Assembly (NCBI RefSeq): GCF_013702265.1
Contig: NZ_CP059348.1
Coordinates: 3,472,001-3,536,000 of the forward strand
Length of the DNA stretch: 64,000 bases
DNA from: Providencia rettgeri
GTDB taxonomy: Bacteria; Pseudomonadota; Gammaproteobacteria; Enterobacterales; Enterobacteriaceae
Reading direction: 5' to 3'
Position 1 is the stretch's first letter. Each line of letters opens with the position of its first letter. The notes below the pieces were generated by a model, which had not been told where the DNA came from, did not search any database, and was given only the letters and a program-made list of their open reading frames with translations. The position numbers and the translations under genes are program-made. Shown piece by piece: positions 58,562 to 64,000 of the stretch.

Positions 58562-59935
58562 ATGATGAGAGCCTTATATGATTCTAAGAGTAAAACCATC
58601 GATGACCGCGGTATAAAAGCCCTGTTATCGGATGAAGCCAAATACAATACTTGGCTGATGTTTGAATCCATGTTAGCTCAAGCGCAGGCTGAAGCGGGGT
58701 TCATTCCCCAATCAGCGGCTGATGAAATTAAAGAAAAAGCGGTTATTGAGAACATTGATTTTGAAGAGATGAGCCGCATTTACCAAAAAATTGGGCACGG
58801 CTTCGTTCCCTTCTTAAAAGTGTTGGTGAATGCCTGTTCTGAAGAGAGTGGTAAATACATCCATTACGGAATTACCACTCAAAATATTCAGCAAAGCTCG
58901 CAGCTGTACATGATGAAAACGGTACATAATAAATTTATGTTCCTGTTAAGTGAGATCATCGAAAACCTGTCGGGTCTTGCTGAAAAAACTAAGCATATGG
59001 TGATGCCGGGCAGAACCCATGGACGCCACGCTATCCCAATTACTTACGGGTACAAAGTGTCCGTGTGGATCAGCGATTTCATCGACTGCTACCAGCGTAT
59101 GAAAGAGTGTGAAAAGCGTGTATTTACCATCATGATGGGCGGTGCTGTGGGCGCGTTTAACTCCATGCCGGGGATTGGTCTAGAAGTGCAAAAACGCGTT
59201 GCTGAACTGACGGGTATGCATGCGATGGAAGTGCCATCACGTAACCTTAGCACCCATAAACTCGAGTACATGGCGAACTTAGCGCTGATGGCGAATATCT
59301 GCCATAAAATCGGGGAAGAAGTTTACAGCACGACGCTGGAAGAAATAGCGGAAGTGTCTGAAGGCTTCACCAAAGGCACTGTGGGCAGCAGCACCATGCC
59401 ACACAAAATCAACCCGAAACTGGCGAAAGGGATTATTGCTAACTCTCAAAAACTGTATTCATTACCGAGTGTTGGGATGTATTCTGCCGTCAGACCGTAT
59501 GAAGGTGATAGCAGCTCTTATATGTTATTCGATGGACTTATCGAAGAAGCGTTGGAACTGACCACTGAAATTTTATTAAGAACTGAAGAGCTTTCGAGAA
59601 CCCTCGTGCCTCACGAAGAGAGAATGTTGCATAACGTTCTGAGAAATAAAGGGTTAGATAATACTGAATACGTGATGATGAAAATGGCTGAGAAGCTGGG
59701 TAAAGATAAAGCGCACTCATTACTGTATGAAGAAGCCATCAAAACCGCAGCGGATGGCGAGGATTTCTACACCAACCTCACCAAGAACGAAACCATTACG
59801 GCAGCATTTAGCAATGATGAAATCAAAGCGATGCTAGACCCACGTTCGTATATTGGTTTGTCCGTTGAAATCGCAGAAAAAGAAGCGAAACGTGGTTTAG
59901 CCGCAGCCCAAGAAATTAAACAGCTTTATCAGTAA
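58562..59935 (+). CDS. Aspartase/fumarase/adenylosuccinate-lyase superfamily enzyme
   Basis: 457 residues. The superfamily signature loop is GSSTMPHKINPKLAKG (about 277-292). The catalytic His region GRTHGRHAIPITYG and the IHYGITTQNIQQSS segment are both of the adenylosuccinate-lyase (PurB/CMLE) branch. It is not the housekeeping PurB: it is co-transcribed with a PTS gene and has specific differences. The superfamily eliminates fumarate from N-succinyl-type substrates, or catalyses related C-N or C-O elimination. AAAGGAT precedes the ATG. Confidence 0.88.
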   Translation: MMRALYDSKSKTIDDRGIKALLSDEAKYNTWLMFESMLAQAQAEAGFIPQSAADEIKEKAVIENIDFEEMSRIYQKIGHGFVPFLKVLVNACSEESGKYIHYGITTQNIQQSSQLYMMKTVHNKFMFLLSEIIENLSGLAEKTKHMVMPGRTHGRHAIPITYGYKVSVWISDFIDCYQRMKECEKRVFTIMMGGAVGAFNSMPGIGLEVQKRVAELTGMHAMEVPSRNLSTHKLEYMANLALMANICHKIGEEVYSTTLEEIAEVSEGFTKGTVGSSTMPHKINPKLAKGIIANSQKLYSLPSVGMYSAVRPYEGDSSSYMLFDGLIEEALELTTEILLRTEELSRTLVPHEERMLHNVLRNKGLDNTEYVMMKMAEKLGKDKAHSLLYEEAIKTAADGEDFYTNLTKNETITAAFSNDEIKAMLDPRSYIGLSVEIAEKEAKRGLAAAQEIKQLYQ

Positions 59936-60410
59936 TTATTCGCTTAATAATTTAACTTAAACCTGTTATTTGAAGCCGCCATTTTAAAACAATGGCGGCT
60001 TTTTTTGGTTATAAAAATATGAATATTGCTAAATAATAGAAAAATAATTCATTACTTTAAATTAGTCATTAATACTTAAAAAATAATTAGCAAGAATGAC
60101 TGTTAATAAATAATATGAATTTGTTACCACATCTGATTTATTCTCAATAAATTTATCTAAATTTTAATTCTTGTATTCAAAAGCAAAAATTAATTTAATT
60201 CCCCACATAGAACTATCATTTAATTTGTTCTTTTCGCGTTCTATTAATCTGCGTTTCATGTGATTAGCTAGTCAATAAATCTACTTTTTCGATAAATAAA
60301 AAGATTTTGAGATGGCGCTCAAGTATTTATTTTTATAAAACACAGATTATCTCTGCGATTCTGTTTTTGATTCTTAATGATGTTTTTTGATTGATAACAA
60401 AGGTATCAGA
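59936..60410. promoter_or_regulatory. Lyase terminator and autotransporter upstream region
   Basis: 475 bp. A strong terminator (59974-60006) is followed by about 400 very AT-rich bases with no open gene. Nothing else can be named except the AAAGG ribosome site before the autotransporter. Confidence 0.65.
59974..60006 (+). terminator. Intrinsic terminator after the PTS-lyase operon
   Basis: A perfect 10-bp stem AGCCGCCATT (59974-59983) and AATGGCGGCT (59991-60000), followed by six T. Confidence 0.9.
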
Positions 60411-63400
60411 ATGAACAAAGCACATAAATTTGCATCATCTTCTCGTTATAAAAATAAAGCTGCAATCAATAAAAATATTTTTCAACTTTCTATTATTACT
60501 TCTGCGCTGTTATTTTCCGGCTATACGCTGGCTTACTCTGAAACAGGGCAACTTGGTGATAAAAATAGCTGGGAAAGCCAAGAATATAAAAATGACTGGG
60601 GTTTAGCCGCCATGAATGCCTCCAGTGCTTACGCGCTGGGATATCATGGGCAAGGCGCTAAAATCGGCGTAATGGATTCAGGCGCGCTGTTATCTCACCA
60701 AGAGCTAAGTGGTTCCCGCTTCCACGCAGTTAAAGCCAAAGGTGAGTACGGCTCCACGGGGATGCGTTATCCTCAAGAATTAGGCGGCCACTATGAAAAA
60801 GGCCAAGCTTTCGATGTGACTGGAGACTGGATCAAAGGCGTGAACGATACTCACGGCACCCACGTGACAGGCACCGTCGGCGCTAACCGTGATGGCGAAG
60901 GAATGCATGGGGTCGCATGGGGCTCTGATGTGTATGTGGGTAACACAGGGGCTACCGACAGCAATAACTACGGCCCTTATCAAGATTACCAATATTTCTA
61001 TACAGGCTGGAAAGCCATGGTGGATGCAGGTGCCCAAGTGATCAATAACAGTTGGGGAACCAACCCAAGAATTATTGATGCAGGGAAAACAGTCGGCCCT
61101 GATGGTGGTAACACCACCGTACATTTACCGGTCGATACTACTCAACAAACTGAGTACGAATATTTCTACTTCAAAAAAATCTACGGGGATAATCCATCCT
61201 TTGTGGATGCCGCCTATGATGCCGTGAAAGGCACTAATGTTGTTCAAGTCTTCACCACAGGCAACCGCGATTTCAAAAACCCGTACTACCGCCCTCTTTA
61301 CCCTTATTTCAATCCACAAGCTGAGAAACATTGGATTGCGGTTGCTGGATTAAAACAGACGGCAGACAAAACAGGCTATGAAATTGAAGGTATGTTCAAC
61401 GAAGCGGGTAATGCCAAATGGTGGACGGTCGTTGCCCCTAGCCGCTATATCTATTCCAGTGTTGTGGATGAAAACGGCAATCCAGGTTGGGATACCTTTA
61501 GCGGAACATCAATGGCAGCGCCGCACGTCACGGGTGCTATGGGCGTTTTAATGTCCCGTTATCAATCCATGAATGCCCTGCAAGTTCGTGATGTGATGTT
61601 CACGACTGCTAACCGTTACAACCCTGATGGCAGCCTCTATAAAGGTTGGACATCCGCTGATGGTGTACCTGATGAACGCTATGGTTGGGGTACACCTGAC
61701 CTCGAAAAAGGCATGTATGGTCCGGGTCAATTCTTAGGTAAATTCGAATACCAACTGGATGCTGTACCACTCGATGTCTGGACAAACGACATCAGCCAAG
61801 CGGCGTTAGATCAGCGTGAAACCGAAGATTTGGCGTGGTTAGCCGATTATAAAGCCAACGGTATTGATGCTGGCGGTGATTACAATCTTGGTACCGATTT
61901 CGTGGTAAACGATGGCAACCCAGACCCAACTTCCCACATTGTTGATAAAGAAGATGCTAAAAAATGGCGTCAGGAATATTACCAAAAACGAGCTGAGGCT
62001 ATTCAAGCCAAAATCGATGCAGGTCTGTATGACGGCGCTTTAGTCAAAACAGGTCAAGGTACATTGGTGATGACGGGGGATAACACCTACCGTGGTGGTA
62101 CAACCGTCGAGCAAGGCTCTCTGTACGGTTTTACTGAATCCTTTGGTACTGCGGACGTGAATGTTAACGGCGGCACAATTAGCGTGCTTAATCGTTATAA
62201 CGACCAATTCACTCAAAAAGGTCAGTTAGTCTCCAATGAAAGCCATAAAGCCAATATCAACATCAACGATAAAGGTACCTATTTAGTTACCGCAGGTCAT
62301 GATGTGAATGTCGGTAATATGACCTTAAATCAAGGGGCTAAACTGGACGTTGCTGCCGATAATATTGGGCAACTGAAAGACGTTTATCTGAATGATAATT
62401 CAATCCAAGGTACGGTTAACGCAGATAATTTAGCCGACAACCGCGCTAAAACCAAAATGCTCGCAGCAAATACCAATAATGCTGCCGCAGATGATTATGC
62501 ACTATTCCAAAAAGACGTTTCCGTAAAAGACAACGCCATTACGGGCTCTCTGAGCAAAAAAGCGGATACCTCATTTGCTTCATTTGCCAATAATGAAAAT
62601 GGTCGTTCGATTGCTAATACACTAGAAAGTAATGCTAAAGGTCAGCTATTTGATGCAACGCTGCCGATGAGCGAACGTGACCTTCGTAATACTTATCAAT
62701 CACTCGGTAGCGATATGTACCTTAATGCGAATAATGCCAGTGTGGTGAACGTATTAGGTCTAACTCGTACTGTGAAAGATCAGGCTATCGGCGTGGGTCA
62801 TGGTCGCTATGCTAATCTCGAAAATAGCAATGCACGCATCTGGATGACGGGTGTTGGTCAATGGGGCAACCTTGATTATGGTTACAGCAATATGGATACC
62901 GATTTCTACGCAGCGTTAGTCGGTGCAGAAATTGATGTCGCTGAGCACACCAAAGCAGGTCTGTTCTTTGGGGCGGGTTCAACCAAATATAAAGCTCACG
63001 AATACGGAAAAATTGACAGCAATGACCTGCATGTTGGTGCCTATGGTGTATCCAATATCAAAAATGTGGCTGCGGTTAACTATGGTGTCACTCATACAAA
63101 CCAAGACAGAGATGCGAAACGCACGCTGTGGGTAGGTCAAGAGTCCGGTTATAACTCCACCAGCTATGATGCGAAAATTACTCAGTTCTTCGTAGAAGGT
63201 GCCTATACCCAACTGAATAATGACCGTTATTCTGTTGAGCCTTATGCTGGATTTAACTGGCTGCATGTCACCAGCGACAATCTGCATGAGCAAGTGGGTA
63301 ATATGCAATTCACCACCAAAACTGACAACCAAGATATCCAAGTCGGTACTGTTGGTTTGCGTGGCGGCTATCCATTCAGCGCGGGTAATGTAAATCTCAC

Positions 63401-63644
63401 ACTGAAAGGTGACGTATCTGCGAGCCATTTATTTGGTGATACTCGTCCTGAAGCGATGCTGTTCCTGTCAGATACTGGCGAAGCCAAAATTCGTGGTGGC
63501 AAGTTAGATAACTTATTTGGCGTGGGCTTAGGGGTTGATGCTCAGCTGAATAAATCCACGACTTTCGGTGTTTCTTACCAAGGTCAATATAACAGTGACG
63601 TTAGCTCCAGTGGTGTGAATGCAACACTGAAAGTGAATTTCTAA
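60411..63644 (+). CDS. Subtilisin-like serine protease autotransporter
   Basis: About 1077 residues, type Va secretion. A long signal peptide (about 1-42, ending TLAYS) is followed by a peptidase S8 domain with triad Asp89 (GVMDSG), His148 (DTHGTHVTG) and Ser367 (SGTSMAAPH). A beta-helix linker has a passenger-associated repeat (LVKTGQGTLVMTGDNTYRGGTTV). The C-terminal beta-barrel from about 810 ends in a terminal Phe (NATLKVNF). It resembles the Ssp-type exported proteases of Serratia. The ATG at 60411 with AAAGG upstream is preferred to an upstream start at 60387. Low-GC promoter region upstream. Confidence 0.94.
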   Translation: MNKAHKFASSSRYKNKAAINKNIFQLSIITSALLFSGYTLAYSETGQLGDKNSWESQEYKNDWGLAAMNASSAYALGYHGQGAKIGVMDSGALLSHQELSGSRFHAVKAKGEYGSTGMRYPQELGGHYEKGQAFDVTGDWIKGVNDTHGTHVTGTVGANRDGEGMHGVAWGSDVYVGNTGATDSNNYGPYQDYQYFYTGWKAMVDAGAQVINNSWGTNPRIIDAGKTVGPDGGNTTVHLPVDTTQQTEYEYFYFKKIYGDNPSFVDAAYDAVKGTNVVQVFTTGNRDFKNPYYRPLYPYFNPQAEKHWIAVAGLKQTADKTGYEIEGMFNEAGNAKWWTVVAPSRYIYSSVVDENGNPGWDTFSGTSMAAPHVTGAMGVLMSRYQSMNALQVRDVMFTTANRYNPDGSLYKGWTSADGVPDERYGWGTPDLEKGMYGPGQFLGKFEYQLDAVPLDVWTNDISQAALDQRETEDLAWLADYKANGIDAGGDYNLGTDFVVNDGNPDPTSHIVDKEDAKKWRQEYYQKRAEAIQAKIDAGLYDGALVKTGQGTLVMTGDNTYRGGTTVEQGSLYGFTESFGTADVNVNGGTISVLNRYNDQFTQKGQLVSNESHKANININDKGTYLVTAGHDVNVGNMTLNQGAKLDVAADNIGQLKDVYLNDNSIQGTVNADNLADNRAKTKMLAANTNNAAADDYALFQKDVSVKDNAITGSLSKKADTSFASFANNENGRSIANTLESNAKGQLFDATLPMSERDLRNTYQSLGSDMYLNANNASVVNVLGLTRTVKDQAIGVGHGRYANLENSNARIWMTGVGQWGNLDYGYSNMDTDFYAALVGAEIDVAEHTKAGLFFGAGSTKYKAHEYGKIDSNDLHVGAYGVSNIKNVAAVNYGVTHTNQDRDAKRTLWVGQESGYNSTSYDAKITQFFVEGAYTQLNNDRYSVEPYAGFNWLHVTSDNLHEQVGNMQFTTKTDNQDIQVGTVGLRGGYPFSAGNVNLTLKGDVSASHLFGDTRPEAMLFLSDTGEAKIRGGKLDNLFGVGLGVDAQLNKSTTFGVSYQGQYNSDVSSSGVNATLKVNF

Positions 63645-63664
63645 TCACACTTTGAGTCTGTAAA

Positions 63665-63698
63665 AATGTTGGGCTCCGTCTTTACGGAGCCCAACATT
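63665..63698. terminator. Bidirectional terminator after the autotransporter
   Basis: A perfect 15-bp stem (63665-63679 with 63684-63698) and 4-nt loop. A run on the left and T-rich right side allow function on both strands. Confidence 0.9.
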
Positions 63699-63715
63699 TA
63701 TTATTTTCATACTGA

Positions 63716-64000
63716 TTAGCGCAGCGCATGAATATCAGAAGGAGATAACCCAGTAATTTGACTAATAATATCGACACTCAAACCTAACTTTAAACTCATT
63801 ACAGCTTGCTGTTGCAAGTTTAGTACCATTTGTTGCTGATAGTGTTGACGTTCATTCGCTAATTTTTGTTGGCTAATCATTCGTTCCTCTTCCCTTCCTT
63901 TTTCCATTCCTTCATTTCTCAATCGCTGTGCAATATTCATCACGGTCTCCTGATGCTCTTCTGTTTGCTCAACCAACGTTTTTACTATATGGGTATAAGC
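63716..64000 (-). CDS. Rpn-family nuclease/transposase-like protein, C-terminal part
   Basis: A partial gene whose frame remains open to the right edge, so the start lies outside the window. The visible 94 or so residues (YTHIVKTLVEQTEEHQETVMN..., then EGMEKGREEER and a Gln-rich coiled-coil-like stretch, ending GLSPSDIHALR) match the C-terminal tail of Rpn/YhgA-like PD-(D/E)XK recombination-promoting proteins. The catalytic N-terminal domain is not visible. Confidence 0.75.
   Translation of the reverse strand, partial: AYTHIVKTLVEQTEEHQETVMNIAQRLRNEGMEKGREEERMISQQKLANERQHYQQQMVLNLQQQAVMSLKLGLSVDIISQITGLSPSDIHALR

Overview
The window looks like a chromosomal segment of a Morganellaceae enterobacterium, most likely Providencia. 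Four things point there: close protein similarity to E. coli core genes at moderate to low GC, AT-rich intergenic regions, an orphan MrpJ-type fimbrial regulator, and a chromosomal tetR/tetA efflux pair. The backbone is syntenic with the E. coli 93-94 min region: epmA, frdABCD, gdx(sugE), efp/epmB, yjeI, groEL/ES, fxsA, aspA, dcuA, yjdC, tRNA-Phe. Accessory blocks interrupt it.

Region by region. 1-8140: a queuosine-precursor transporter (yhhQ), then the glycerol-3-phosphate regulon, with glpABC divergent from glpT-glpQ. 8172-17795: an orphan type VI secretion (T6SS) island with VgrG, a Tle5-type phospholipase D effector, two tandem near-duplicate Sel1-repeat lipoproteins, an unrecognised exported protein, a PAAR tip protein and a membrane protein. 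18067-23133: epmA and the fumarate reductase operon. 23205-29110: an efflux cluster with tetR/tetA and two tet operators, a second TetR regulator, HxlR/MFS, gdx under a guanidine-II riboswitch, and eamA. 29460-34146: cstA, an ERIC element and ybdD, divergent efp/epmB, and yjeI. 34543-40540: groEL/ES, fxsA, aspA, dcuA. 40646-47559: a seven-gene, tightly overlapping lipid-type biosynthetic operon, which is the best candidate for an undescribed pathway. 47706-50437: glycerate kinase, an orphan MrpJ-like regulator and yjdC. 50564-50639: tRNA-Phe. 50764-55662: a non-PTS sucrose locus (cscK, cscR, cscB, cscA). 55974-59935: an RpiR regulator, a PTS EIICB and an aspartase/adenylosuccinate-lyase-superfamily enzyme, an unusual pairing. 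60411-63644: a subtilisin-like autotransporter. The right edge cuts an Rpn/transposase-like gene.

Functional themes. Anaerobic fumarate respiration is well represented: GlpABC supplies electrons, FrdABCD reduces fumarate, AspA makes fumarate, DcuA exchanges C4-dicarboxylates, and the PTS-linked lyase may release fumarate. The elongation factor EF-P is encoded with two of its modification enzymes, EpmA and EpmB. Several regulatory sites are read directly from the sequence: GlpR, CRP, TetR and CscR-type operators, a sigma-32 groE promoter, a guanidine-II riboswitch and many intrinsic terminators. All names rest on recognised motifs and remembered family sequences, not on database searches.
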